A stretch of DNA of 64,000 bases from Bradyrhizobium paxllaeri (GTDB lineage Bacteria; Pseudomonadota; Alphaproteobacteria; Rhizobiales; Xanthobacteraceae), in NCBI RefSeq assembly GCF_001693515.2, contig NZ_CP042968.1, forward strand, positions 4,836,001-4,900,000. Direction: 5' to 3'. Positions within the stretch are counted from its first letter, which is position 1; each line of letters begins with the position of its first letter. The notes beneath the pieces are model-generated. The model was not told where the DNA came from. It did not search any database and saw nothing but the letters and a program-made list of their open reading frames with translations. Shown one piece after another: positions 36,857-45,722 of this stretch. A program made the position numbers and the translations under genes.

Positions 36857-38121
36857 ACGGCTGTCCGGTTTAGTTTTAGCATAGACTTAGGCTCATCTGC
36901 CGCTGATCTTGGACGATTGGCGATGGTTCGAGCAGCTTGTCGATCGATCGGCGGTGCATGAGGTTGGCCCGGACCAGCCTGCTGAAGACGGTTGGGCTTG
37001 GAACGGCTTTCTGTGCAGCCTGGCCAGGCGCAGCAGCAGGAAGGCGATGAGCGCGACCGCAATCTGGATGCGTATGGCATTCTCGGATGTGCCGACGAAG
37101 CGAGTGATCTTGAGGGTCTGCTTGATCCAGCGGAAGAACAACTCGATGGCCCAGCGTCGACGATAGAGATCAGCGATCTCTTGTGCGCTGGCATCGAGAT
37201 CATTCGACAAGATACGCAGCATCTTTCCGGTATCGGTCATGATGCGGACCTCGCGTACCGCATCCTGCATTGGATTGCAGCGGCTCTTGGCCTGGCGTGC
37301 GGGAAGGAAGCCGATGCGGTCGGAGAGGATGTTGCCGTCCGGGATGACGGGCAGTTCCTCCACCACGTCGAGCGGCGTGTTGGATTTGAAGCGGCTGACG
37401 ATCCGGCAGCCGGCGGCATCGAGCGCGGCCCACCAGGCATAGTCGTAATAACCGAGATCGAAGACATAAGTGGCGCCCGGCTCGATCGGCATTTGCTGGG
37501 CCATGGTGATGTCGTTGACGTTGGCCGGAGTGACCGCGGCATAGATTGGGCGATCCGCGTCGGCGTCGTAAATTACGTGCACTTTGGCACCGCAGACCCC
37601 CGCCGAGAACCGCGCCCAGCCGGCGCTGTGTTCGTTCAAGCGCACGCTCGTGGCATCGATCAGGTAGGTCGTCTCGGCAAGCTTGCGACGCAGCCTGCGA
37701 TGCGCCTGCTTCATCATTATCGCCAACAGTTCGGTGAACACGGCGGCAGGCCGCTGTGCGTTCGCATCCGAGAAGGTCGATCGTTGAACCGGTGCCGCGC
37801 CCACATGGTAGAGCCGCACAGCATGGCTCGAAAGTCCTGCCACGATCTCGCGCAAGCTCGCCGCCCCCGAAAGCTGACCATAAAGCAGCGCCACCAACTG
37901 GCTCTTGGTCGACAACCGGCGCACCCGCGCATCGGCTCCATGCTCCTCCACAAGCCTGTCGAACCGATGCCATGGAACGTGCTTTAGAAGTCCGTGGAAT
38001 ACGCTATTCTGATGCAGCATGGCTTGATCCTTCTCCGTGTCCCAAAACGTCGCCAAACGCTTGGAGCACAGAAGAATCAACGCCATGCGCCTTGTCTACA
38101 AAAATTAAACCGGACAGTCGT
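36857..38121 (-). mobile_element. IS4-family insertion sequence, 1265 bp
   Basis: Terminal inverted repeats of about 25 bases: left inward ACGGCTGTCCGGTTTAG, right inward ACGACTGTCCGGTTTAA, differing at few positions. It is flanked by an almost perfect 11-bp duplication and carries one transposase gene. It inserted into a chromosomal palindromic repeat, and no gene was broken by the insertion itself. Confidence 0.85.
36893..38020 (-). CDS. IS4-family transposase with altered C-terminus
   Basis: 375 residues from the ATG at 38020 (MLHQNSVFHGLLKHVPW). DDE chemistry residues are seen: LIDATSVRLN, TYVFDLGYYDY and the IS4 Y-R-E-K signature YRRRWAIELFFRWIKQ. At about 37021 the natural family end is found in the next frame (AAQKAVPSPTVFSRLVRANL, then MHRRSIDKLLEP up to a stop near 36868), while the actual frame drifts to SSAGWSGPTSCTADRS. 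One missing C would explain it, so the C-terminal 40 residues are probably not the original ones; the catalytic domain is intact. Confidence 0.83.
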   Translation of the reverse strand: MLHQNSVFHGLLKHVPWHRFDRLVEEHGADARVRRLSTKSQLVALLYGQLSGAASLREIVAGLSSHAVRLYHVGAAPVQRSTFSDANAQRPAAVFTELLAIMMKQAHRRLRRKLAETTYLIDATSVRLNEHSAGWARFSAGVCGAKVHVIYDADADRPIYAAVTPANVNDITMAQQMPIEPGATYVFDLGYYDYAWWAALDAAGCRIVSRFKSNTPLDVVEELPVIPDGNILSDRIGFLPARQAKSRCNPMQDAVREVRIMTDTGKMLRILSNDLDASAQEIADLYRRRWAIELFFRWIKQTLKITRFVGTSENAIRIQIAVALIAFLLLRLARLHRKPFQAQPSSAGWSGPTSCTADRSTSCSNHRQSSKISGR

Positions 38122-38132
38122 GGGCTTGTCCC
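38122..38132. other. Right target-site duplication of the IS4 element
   Basis: GGGCTTGTCCC, matching the left copy except for T in place of A at the eighth base. The substitution may have arisen after insertion. Confidence 0.7.
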
Positions 38133-38327
38133 GGGCATCCACGTCTTACTTTGCCGGTCGTACCACGAAAGACGTGGATGCCCGGCACCCAGCTACGCCA
38201 AAGGCTTCGCCGTGGCCTTTCGTCGTGGCGCGCCGAAGCTTTAGCGGAGGCGGCAAGGCCGGGCATGACGGCTAAATAATTTGAAACAGCTTGCTCGCAA
38301 TCTCAGGTTGGGCAAAGCTGCATCCGC

Positions 38328-39445
38328 ATGCATGACCGTACACCGCCTACCCCTCACCTGACCGATGCCGAGCGAATTGACCGGCTGCGCCTGATCCGCA
38401 GCGACAATGTCGGCCCGCGCACCTTCAACTCGCTGATCGGCCATTTCGGCAATCCCGCGCGGCGCTGGAGCGGCTGCCCGATCTGGCGCGGCGTGGCGGC
38501 GCGGCACGTTCAGGGCGGATCTACCGCGAGGAGGAAGCGCGGGCGGAGATCGCCGCGGCGAAGAAAATCGGCGTCTCGCTGGTCGCGCCGGGTGAAGCTG
38601 CCTACCCGCCGCGGCTGGCGGCGCTCGACGATCCGCCGCCGCTGCTCGGCGTGCGCGGCGCGCCTGAGGCGCTGATGCGGCCGATGATCGCGATCGTCGG
38701 CTCGCGCAACGCTTCCGGCGCCGGACTGAAATTCGCCGGCCAATTGGCGCGCGATCTCGGCGATGCCGGTTTCGTCGTCATCTCCGGACTGGCGCGCGGC
38801 ATCGATCAGGCCGCGCATCGCGCGACGATCCAAAGCGGCACGGTCGCGGTGCTGGCCGGCGGCCATGACCGGATCTATCCGCCCGAGCATGAGGACTTGC
38901 TGGCGGCCCTGCTCGAACACGGCGGCGCGATTTCCGAGATGCCGCTCGGCCATGTGCCGCGCGCCCGCGACTTTCCGCGCCGCAACCGTCTGATCTCGGG
39001 CGCATCGCTCGGCGTCGTCGTGATCGAAGCCGCGCACCGCTCGGGATCGCTGATCACCGCGCGGATGGCCGCCGAACAGGGCCGCGAAGTGTTCGCGGTG
39101 CCGGGCTCGCCGCTCGATCCGCGCGCCGCCGGCACCAACGATCTGATCAAGCAGGGCGCGGCGCTCGTCACCGAAGCCAGCGACGTCATCAATGCGGTTC
39201 AGCCGATCCTGGAACGGCCGATCGTGCTCGAGGCGCGCGAAGGCGATGACGAGCCGCTCGATTTCGAGATCGATCCGGGCGTACGCAAACGTATTGTCGC
39301 GCTGCTCGGACCGAGCCCGGTCAGCCTCGATGATCTGATCCGAATGTCGGGCCTTTCGCCCACCATCGTTCGCACGGTGCTGCTCGAGCTCGAACTGGCG
39401 GGCCACCTGGAGCGCCATGGCGGCGGGCTGGTGTCGCTGATCTAG
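38328..39445 (+). pseudogene. dprA: dprA (DNA-processing protein A), frameshifted near the N-terminus
   Basis: The 5' part from the ATG at 38328 reads [20 protein letters not shown], then [20 protein letters not shown], as expected. At 38455-38465 one G appears missing; the expected continuation [14 protein letters not shown] is found in the +1 frame and runs through to the Rossmann-like DprA core: [55 protein letters not shown] and [14 protein letters not shown]. The C-terminal winged helix ends GGGLVSLI at 39445. DprA loads RecA on incoming single strands. With the shift, only a product starting within the body (for example from 38651) could be made. Confidence 0.88.
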
Positions 39446-39864
39446 GGCGCGTGCTCATAAAAGCGATGTCGGGTTTTGAGGGCCGAGCGGGAATCTTCTG
39501 ATCGGTTAGAACATTACCGCTGGTGTGAAGGGTTTCGGATGCCGGCCGCTTGAGGGACGGCGCCGCGTGCTCGGCGGCCGGCGTCCGAAAGCCTCCAAGG
39601 GAGGAAACCGCGCTTAAGGGAACGTACGGCGGTGCGGCAGGCGCTATGGGAATTTGAGTGCCGCGGGCGCGCTGGCTGATTGGGATCGAGCCGAAGCAAC
39701 GCGTTGTGCGACGGTGAAGCGGCTGACGAACGAGCGGCGGATGACGCTGAACTGCATAAGCTGTCCGACGATTTGCGACGGTGGGCAGAGAGCTGGGCGC
39801 GCTCTGCCGTGGCTGGCGGAGGGGCAGCGGGCGCGACGCGCAGATTTGCGGGATTGTAACGCGG
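39446..39864. other. Non-coding tail of the IS91-type element
   Basis: About 420 bases without a believable gene; weak frames on both strands carry no domain. It should hold the rolling-circle origin (oriIS) end. Inverted segments such as gccggccgcttga / gcggccggc (39542-39575) could form the hairpin. Confidence 0.4.
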
Positions 39865-41064
39865 TCATGAGGTGTCGATCCTGATGACGGTCGCTGGAGC
39901 TGTCGGCCGATGCCGTGGCGTTGCGCCGCGTTCGAAGACCTCAATGATGATCATACGACCGCCGCAGCATGGACAGCTCGGCTTTTTGGGATCGACGGCG
40001 GCAGCGGTAGGCTGGTCGTCAGGTTTTGCAACGGCGAGCAGTTCACGGGCGCGGGCGATGTTGTCGGCACAAGCGCCTTTGGCGAACAGGCCGTAGTGGC
40101 GGATGCGGTGCAAGCCTTTGGGCAGGACGTGGATGAGGAAGCGACGGATGAACTCGTCGGTGGTGAGCGTCATGTGCTTGTATCGATCGCGGCCCTCGCT
40201 GCGGTAGTCCTTCCACTTGAAGGTGACGCCGCGATCGTCGAAGGCAATCAAGCGGCTGTTGGCGATGGCAACGCGGTGGGTGTAGCGCGACAGATAGGCC
40301 AGCACCGCCTCGGGTCCGCCGAACGGGCGCTTGGCGTAGACGATCCACTCGGCCTTGCGCAGCGGGGCGAGATAGGCCGCGAAGGATCGCGCATCGGCCA
40401 GATGGATGTTCTCGCCGAAGAAGCTGAGGCGGCCGGTCTGGTGGGCGGCGATGAGCTTCTCCAGGAACAATCGGCGGAACAGGCGGGAGAGCACGCGCAC
40501 CGGGAGGAAGAAGCCCGGCCGGCAGGACACCCAGCGCTGGCCGTCGGGCGAGATGCCGCCACCCGGGACGATCATGTGCACATGCGGGTGATGGGTGAGC
40601 GCCGAGCCCCAGGTATGCAGCACGGAGGTGATGCCGATCTTGGCGCCCAGATGCTTCGGATCAGCGGCGATCGTCAGCATGGTCTCGGCCGAGACCTTGA
40701 ACAGCAGGTCGTAGATCACGGCCTTGTTCTGGTAGGCGATGTCGGCGATGGCCGCCGGCAGCGTGAACACCACGTGATAGTACGGCACCGGCAACAGCTC
40801 GGTCTCGCGGTCGGCAAGCCAGTCTTTCGCGGCGGCGCCTTGGCACTTCGGGCAATGCCGGTTGCGGCAGGAGTTGTAGGCGATCGTCGTATAGGCGCAG
40901 TCCGCGCAGCGCGCGACATGGCCGCCCAGCGCCGCCGTGCGACAGCGCTCGATCGCCGACATCACCTTCAACTGATCGAGGCTGACATGGCCGGCATGGG
41001 CTTGACGCCATGCCGGGCCATGGTTGCGGAAGATATCCGCAACCTCCAAGGCCGGGCGCGACAC
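39865..41064 (-). CDS. IS91-family transposase (Y2 HUH)
   Basis: 399 residues from a GTG at 41064, 15 bases after the recombinase stop. A zinc-binding start (CADCAYTTIAYNSCRNRHCP) is followed by LPAAIADIAYQNK, then the HUH motif in THHPHVHMIVPGGG and the catalytic tyrosine pair in YLSRYTHRVAIAN. The end contains CPCCGGRM, a second zinc-type knuckle, and stops at 39865. It nicks DNA and drives one-ended rolling-circle transposition. The frame is intact. Confidence 0.92.
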   Translation of the reverse strand: MSRPALEVADIFRNHGPAWRQAHAGHVSLDQLKVMSAIERCRTAALGGHVARCADCAYTTIAYNSCRNRHCPKCQGAAAKDWLADRETELLPVPYYHVVFTLPAAIADIAYQNKAVIYDLLFKVSAETMLTIAADPKHLGAKIGITSVLHTWGSALTHHPHVHMIVPGGGISPDGQRWVSCRPGFFLPVRVLSRLFRRLFLEKLIAAHQTGRLSFFGENIHLADARSFAAYLAPLRKAEWIVYAKRPFGGPEAVLAYLSRYTHRVAIANSRLIAFDDRGVTFKWKDYRSEGRDRYKHMTLTTDEFIRRFLIHVLPKGLHRIRHYGLFAKGACADNIARARELLAVAKPDDQPTAAAVDPKKPSCPCCGGRMIIIEVFERGATPRHRPTAPATVIRIDTS

Positions 41065-41078
41065 GAGCGGCCTGCGCG

Positions 41079-41954
41079 TCAGCTGGGCGGTCGGCTCTCC
41101 TTGAGCTTGAGCGCGATATGCTCCAGCGGGCTCATGACCTCGCTGATCGTCTTGGTGGCGACGCGGGTATAGAGCGCCGTGGTGTCGAGCTTGGCGTGAC
41201 CGAGCAGCACCTGGATGACGCGGACATCGATGTTCTGCTCGAGCAGGTGGGTGGCGAAGCTGTGCCGCAAGGTGTGCAGCGAGACGCGCTTGCTGATCTC
41301 CGCCATCTGCGCGGCGGCATGACAGGCACGATTGAGCTGGCGCGTGGTCATCGGCTGCGCCGGATCGCGGCCCGGGAACAGCCAGCCCTGTGGGCGCGCC
41401 GCCTTCCACCAGGTCCGCAGCAGGTCGAGCAAGCTCGGCGACAGCATGACATTACGGTCCTTGCCGCCTTTGCCCTGCTCGACGCGGATGATCATGCGCT
41501 TGCTGTCGATGTCGGAGACCTTGAGCGAGACCACCTCGGTGGCGCGCAGACCGGCGCCGTAGGCCACGCTCAGTGCCGCCTTGCATTTGAGCCCCGGTGC
41601 AGCATCGAGTAGCCGCGCCACCTCCTCGACGCTAAGCACCACAGGGAGCTTGCGCGGCTCGTGAATGATATGGGTATGTTCGACGATCTCGTGCCGCTTC
41701 AGCGTGACCCGGAACAAGAACCGCAAGGTCGAGACGGTCTGGTTGATCGTCGGCACGCCAACACCGCTCGCCGTCAGGTGAAGTTGGTAGCGGCGGACAT
41801 CCTCGAAGCTCGCCGTATCGGGTGATCGCCCGAGAAACGCAGCGAAGTTCTTGATTCTTTGCACGTAGTCATGTTGGGTCTTCGGCGCGAACTTGCGGAT
41901 CGTCATGTCTTCGATCATGCGCCGGCGCAACGGGCTCACTGCCTCGTCGGTCAT
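41079..41954 (-). CDS. Tyrosine recombinase of the IS91-type element
   Basis: 291 residues. An N-terminal SAM-like core-binding domain (KTQHDYVQRIKNFAAFLGRS) leads to the catalytic domain: Arg in YGAGLRATEVVSLKVSDID, HTLRHSFATHLLEQ with His-x-x-Arg, LLGHAKLDTTALYTRVA with His and the nucleophilic Tyr. All phage-integrase residues R-K-H-R-H-Y can be placed. In two-gene IS91 relatives this protein accompanies the Y2 transposase; its role in movement is unclear. The frame is intact. Confidence 0.9.
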   Translation of the reverse strand: MTDEAVSPLRRRMIEDMTIRKFAPKTQHDYVQRIKNFAAFLGRSPDTASFEDVRRYQLHLTASGVGVPTINQTVSTLRFLFRVTLKRHEIVEHTHIIHEPRKLPVVLSVEEVARLLDAAPGLKCKAALSVAYGAGLRATEVVSLKVSDIDSKRMIIRVEQGKGGKDRNVMLSPSLLDLLRTWWKAARPQGWLFPGRDPAQPMTTRQLNRACHAAAQMAEISKRVSLHTLRHSFATHLLEQNIDVRVIQVLLGHAKLDTTALYTRVATKTISEVMSPLEHIALKLKESRPPS

Positions 41955-42164
41955 GGGGATGCTCCTGTCTTGAGTGAGGTTGTCGAACCCCTCGATCTCA
42001 AGGCAGGACGCCCCGTTGCGCTATCCTCTTGGCTCCGTCGCCAGCCGCGGCGCCCTACCGCGCGAGCGGTTTAGTCCTTTGACCCATATCGGAAGTGAGC
42101 ATCTGCGCCACGACGCCTCTGGTAGTGACCATTCCGACCGTCTACCGCTGCCAGATATCGACAT

Positions 42165-42404
42165 TCATTCGCCGGATAGGATGCCTCGCGGATCGCAACC
42201 TCGATGCGAAGCGAGGTAGTCGATCTCGCTGCGCGTAATGCCGATGTCTATTAGCTCCCTGTCACTTAGGTCGCACAAGTTGGCCATTAATGTCCGGCGT
42301 TTGCGCCACTCCTGAAATGCATTCCAATATGTTTCGAGAGGACTGTAGACCTGCCGCCTTGCGGTTACCGGTCCCAGCTCAGTGGTCCCGTGGATCGTGC
42401 TCAT
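42165..42404 (-). CDS. DUF1127 domain protein
   Basis: 79 residues. The last half carries the DUF1127 signature LCDLSDRELIDIGITRSEID with WRKRRTLMANL just before it. These small Arg-rich proteins act in phosphate and carbon adaptation and in RNA turnover in other alphaproteobacteria. The first 30 residues are specific to this copy. Divergent from the wHTH-TolB-TPR regulator at 42550. Confidence 0.88.
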   Translation of the reverse strand: MSTIHGTTELGPVTARRQVYSPLETYWNAFQEWRKRRTLMANLCDLSDRELIDIGITRSEIDYLASHRGCDPRGILSGE

Positions 42405-42549
42405 TAGGGTGTGTCCTGTCTGAACTGTTCACTAGACAGAAGTTGCCGCAAGATGCGCGGGCGCGCTTAACTGGTTACTTACATTTCTCTTACCGGCGGC
42501 TTATTCTTCCTGCGCTAATACAGAGGCGACCCCGAGAAGGAATGGCAGC

Positions 42550-44103
42550 TTGCGCTATCTTTTCGAGGAATACGAATTCGACACCGACCGGCGCGAGCTG
42601 CGTCGGGGGACCGATGCGGTGTCGATCACACCGCAGGTTTTTGACCTGCTCGATTACCTGATCCGCAACAGGGAGCGGGTTGTCAGCAAGGACGACCTCA
42701 TCAAAGCCATTTGGAATGGGCGCAGCGTATCTGACGCGGCGCTGACGACCCGCCTGAATGCCGCCCGGGGTGCAATCGGCGATTCCGGCGAGGAACAGCG
42801 CTTCATCAAGACACTACCGCGCAAGGGCTTCCGCTTCGTCGGACAGGTGCGGGAGGCGCGAGAGGTTGCAGGTCTAAACCCTGGCGATGCGCCCGAGAGT
42901 GTTCCTGCACTTCCCGAGGAGCCCTCCATCGCCGTGCTGCCGTTCGCGAACATGTCTGGCGATCCCGAGCAGGAGTACTTCGCGGACGGGATGGTTGAGG
43001 AGATCACTACCGCACTTTCGCGATTCAGATCGTTGTTCGTGATCGCTCGCAATTCGAGTTTCACCTTTAAGGGCAAAGCCGTCGATATCAAGGAAGTCGG
43101 ACGCAGGCTTGGCGTGCGCTATGTCCTTGAGGGGGCGGTGCGCAAGGCGTCGGGGAAAGTTCGCATCACGTGCCAGTTGATTGAAGCGGCTACGGGCGCA
43201 CACATTTGGGCGGACAGGTTCGAGCGTGACATGACAGACATTTTCGCGTTGCAAGACGACGTCACGCTCGCTGTTGTCTCAGCTATTCAGCCAAAGTTGT
43301 TTCAAGCAGAAATTGCGCTGGCGACGCGGCGCCGACCGGAAGACCTCACCGCGTATGATCTTTTTCTCCGGGCTATACAGCAAGCCGTCCGATCGACCCG
43401 CGAAAGTTTGGCCGAGGCACTCCGACTGGTCCAGCGCGCCTTGGCGCTTGACCCTGGGTTTGCTGCTGCGGCAGCTTTGGCAGGTGAATGTCATGTGGAA
43501 AACGTGATTAGGAACTATGCGATCGATCCACAATTCGAACGCAAGGAAGCCGTTCGGCTTATGCGCTTGGCATTGAGCCTCGACGATGGTGATCCAGACA
43601 CGTTGGCAACTGCTGCCTCGATCTCCGCATTATTGATCGGCGATTGTGAGACTGAGGTTGAGATGGCCGATCGGGCGGTCGCGCTCAACCCAAATTCATT
43701 TCACACATGGAACCGCAGAGGCTGGGTCTATAAGATTGCGGGGCAGCCGGAGGAAGCGATCCGGAGCTTTGAACGCGCCATGCGAATGAGCCCGGTGGAC
43801 CCGCAAACATTCGGAGCGCTTACCGGGATGGGATTTGCCCTTATTGAGCTTCGTCGCTTTGACGAGGCCATCGTTGCAGGGAAGAAAGCCCTGCGTCAGA
43901 ACCCTTTCTATCCAGGACCACACCGCTGCCTCGCGTCCGCTTTCGCCCATCTCGGACACGATGCTGAGGCCCGTGAGGCGGCGGCTCGTGTGCTTGAGAT
44001 CGACCCCGCTTTCACAATATCGGCGTGGATCGCTCGGAGCCAAGTATCAAAAAATGCGAAGCTGATGATTGAGGGTTTTCGCAAAGCGGGGTTGCCCGAG
44101 TAG
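42550..44103 (+). CDS. Winged-helix, TolB-like and TPR regulator
   Basis: 517 residues from a TTG at 42550 (GGAA upstream); no ATG fits, and the sequence from this codon (RYLFEEYEFDTDRRELRRG) matches the usual start of the family. Residues 1-100 form an OmpR/CadC winged helix (ALTTRLNAARGAIGDSG, RFIKTLPRKGFRFVGQV). Residues about 124-250 are a TolB N-terminal-like domain (SIAVLPFANMSGDPEQEYFA, ADGMVEEITTALSRF). The rest, to 517, is made of TPR-like helices. No membrane span is seen, unlike CadC itself. Such proteins are common in Bradyrhizobium; the signal is unknown. Confidence 0.85.
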   Translation: MRYLFEEYEFDTDRRELRRGTDAVSITPQVFDLLDYLIRNRERVVSKDDLIKAIWNGRSVSDAALTTRLNAARGAIGDSGEEQRFIKTLPRKGFRFVGQVREAREVAGLNPGDAPESVPALPEEPSIAVLPFANMSGDPEQEYFADGMVEEITTALSRFRSLFVIARNSSFTFKGKAVDIKEVGRRLGVRYVLEGAVRKASGKVRITCQLIEAATGAHIWADRFERDMTDIFALQDDVTLAVVSAIQPKLFQAEIALATRRRPEDLTAYDLFLRAIQQAVRSTRESLAEALRLVQRALALDPGFAAAAALAGECHVENVIRNYAIDPQFERKEAVRLMRLALSLDDGDPDTLATAASISALLIGDCETEVEMADRAVALNPNSFHTWNRRGWVYKIAGQPEEAIRSFERAMRMSPVDPQTFGALTGMGFALIELRRFDEAIVAGKKALRQNPFYPGPHRCLASAFAHLGHDAEAREAAARVLEIDPAFTISAWIARSQVSKNAKLMIEGFRKAGLPE

Positions 44104-44269
44104 CTCTCCAATTTCCACGAGGTGATCGAATAGCGGCACTCTTCTCCGGCGCATGAGTCCGGAGTTGGCCCTTCGGCGACCTCCGGCGATGTCCGCTTTT
44201 GTGCTGCTATTGAGCGACGAGCCGACATCGGGCGCGACCAAGACTACGCGCGCTTTATAAGTCCACGTC

Positions 44270-44671
44270 CTAATCCTTCCCGCTGCGTGCGTCGAAACTC
44301 GTCCGCGCCCGCTCGATCTGCGGCTGATGCTCGATCGCCCACGTGCCGAGCGCCTTCACCGGCTCGGATAAGCCACGTCCAAGGTCAGTCAATTCATAGT
44401 CGACCCGCGGCGGAATCGTCGGAAACACCGTTCGCGTCACGAGCCCATCGCGTTCGAGCCCGCGCAGCGTCAGCGTCAGCATTCGCTGCGAGATGCCGCC
44501 GACCAGGCGCTTGAGCTCGTTGAAACGCTTGGGGCCATCGCCAAGCATCATGATCACGAACACGCTCCATTTGTCGCCGACCCGCGCCAGCACGGCGGCG
44601 GCGCCGCGGCAGTCGCTGTCGTTGTGGGGGCCGGCTGGGAGGGCAGGCACTTTCTTGTGCTCGGGTCTCAT
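44270..44671 (-). CDS. HxlR-family transcriptional regulator
   Basis: 133 residues. HxlR hallmarks include the Cys near the start (DCRGAAAVLARVGDKWSVFV), the winged helix GPKRFNELKRLVGGISQRML, then LRGLERDGLVTRTVFPTIPP and VDYELTDLGRGL. The family senses quinones or electrophiles through the single cysteine. Divergent from azoR, which it probably controls. Confidence 0.93.
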   Translation of the reverse strand: MRPEHKKVPALPAGPHNDSDCRGAAAVLARVGDKWSVFVIMMLGDGPKRFNELKRLVGGISQRMLTLTLRGLERDGLVTRTVFPTIPPRVDYELTDLGRGLSEPVKALGTWAIEHQPQIERARTSFDARSGKD

Positions 44672-44769
44672 GGATGTGCTCGGGTGAGAAAAATGTGCGT
44701 TCTTGCGGGGTTATGCCACGGTCACTCATATAGCGCCAGTTACAAACCTATACCAAAGGTGACCCTACC

Positions 44770-45378
44770 ATGAAACTCCTGCATCTCGATTCCAGCGTTC
44801 TCGGCCCCCACTCGGTCAGCCGCCAGGTTTCCGCGGCCGTCGTCGACCGTCTGCGCCAGTCCACCCCCGGCCTCGAAGTCAGCTACCGCGATCTCACGCT
44901 GACGCCGCTGGCGCATCTGTCCGGTTTGCACCTTGCCGCCAGTCAGGGAGCGGCGCCGGACGCATCATTGCGAGACGATCTCGCCGCCGGCCAGGCCGTG
45001 CTGGACGAGTTTCTGGCTGCCGACATCGTCGTGATCGGCGCGCCCATGTACAATTTCACCGTCCCGAGCCAGCTCAAGGCCTGGATCGACCGCATCCTGG
45101 TCGCGGGCAAGACGTTCAAATACGGCGCGCAAGGCGTCGAGGGTCTGGCCGGCAACAAGCGCGTCATCATCGCGATCTCGCGCGGCGGCTATTACGGTGC
45201 GGATACACCGATCGCACCCGGCGAACATGTCGAAACCTATTTGCGCTGGGTGTTCGGCTTCATCGGTATCCGCAATCCGGAATTCATTTCCGCCGATGGC
45301 ATTCAGGTCGGCCCGGACCATCGCGAAAAGGCCGTGGCCGGCGCGCTGAAAGCCGCAGGCGATCTGCACGCCGCTTAG
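44770..45378 (+). CDS. azoR: FMN-dependent NADH azoreductase
   Basis: 202 residues. Flavodoxin-like motifs are [17 protein letters not shown] at the N-terminus (FMN phosphate site), [19 protein letters not shown], and [13 protein letters not shown]. The enzyme reduces quinones and azo dyes by two-electron transfer, protecting against thiol stress. It is divergent from an HxlR regulator with a 98-base gap. A strong hairpin follows the gene. Confidence 0.94.
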   Translation: MKLLHLDSSVLGPHSVSRQVSAAVVDRLRQSTPGLEVSYRDLTLTPLAHLSGLHLAASQGAAPDASLRDDLAAGQAVLDEFLAADIVVIGAPMYNFTVPSQLKAWIDRILVAGKTFKYGAQGVEGLAGNKRVIIAISRGGYYGADTPIAPGEHVETYLRWVFGFIGIRNPEFISADGIQVGPDHREKAVAGALKAAGDLHAA

Positions 45379-45392
45379 GACGAAAGAAAATT

Positions 45393-45419
45393 GGCTGCCG
45401 TCACCCCCCGACGGCAGCC
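45393..45419. terminator. Bidirectional terminator between azoR and the small gene
   Basis: GGCTGCCGTC (45393-45402) pairs perfectly with GACGGCAGCC (45410-45419). On the minus strand it is followed by AATTTTCTTT, a good T-tract for the 46-residue gene; on the plus strand it closes azoR. Confidence 0.85.
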
Positions 45420-45442
45420 GCCCTGCTCGGTTGGGAAACCGT

Positions 45443-45583
45443 TTAGAAAATGCCGTGCATGCGGCAGAGAACGATCACGAGGGAGATCAAAAGACCAATC
45501 CCGGAAAACAGCGCAATTGAAACGAATTGCCCGGTGTCCGACTTCTGCAACGCGGATGAAGAGACGCCAGCCTTTTTCGGCAT
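45443..45583 (-). CDS. 46-residue single-span membrane protein
   Basis: ATG at 45583 with GGAAG about eight bases upstream. MPKKAGVSSSALQKSDTGQF is a polar N-terminal part, followed by one membrane helix VSIALFSGIGLLISLVIVLC and a short end RMHGIF. A terminator on its own strand follows 24 bases after the stop. Function unknown. Confidence 0.68.
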   Translation of the reverse strand: MPKKAGVSSSALQKSDTGQFVSIALFSGIGLLISLVIVLCRMHGIF

Positions 45584-45722
45584 GACTGCTTCCAGTTCTC
45601 TTGCGTCAGAAAACTCCCATCCTTCGAGTGTCCGGCAATGATGATTGACGTTCAAGCGTCCTTCCGGCTCAGCGCCAATCCGTCGCAGGGCGGCGGACTG
45701 GCCGAAGTCCACGACGGAGGCC

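Larger units (their letters stand above)
36836..38270. repeat. Palindromic repeat, family R1, split by an IS4 element
   Basis: The left fragment (36836-36856) ends at cgggcttgaccc; the right fragment (38122-38270) restarts gggcttgtcccgggcatcc and ends gccgggcatgacg. Joined across the IS4 insertion they give one copy of the 27.9-kb repeat type, with the outer gtcatggccggg / ccgggcatgac stems matching. Confidence 0.8.
39446..42080 (-). mobile_element. IS91-type element with tyrosine recombinase, approximate ends
   Basis: It consists of a site-specific recombinase gene (41079-41954) followed by a Y2 HUH transposase gene (39865-41064), the arrangement of two-gene IS91 relatives. A non-coding 3' tail of about 420 bases lies between the transposase and the dprA stop. 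IS91 elements move by rolling circle and leave no target duplication, so the ends are not marked; the right end near 42080 is a guess. Confidence 0.7.

Noticed and set aside
44104..44241. 64-codon minus frame after the wHTH-TolB-TPR gene
   Set aside because: Most of it lies in the short gap or opposite the real gene, with no ribosome-binding site and no domain.
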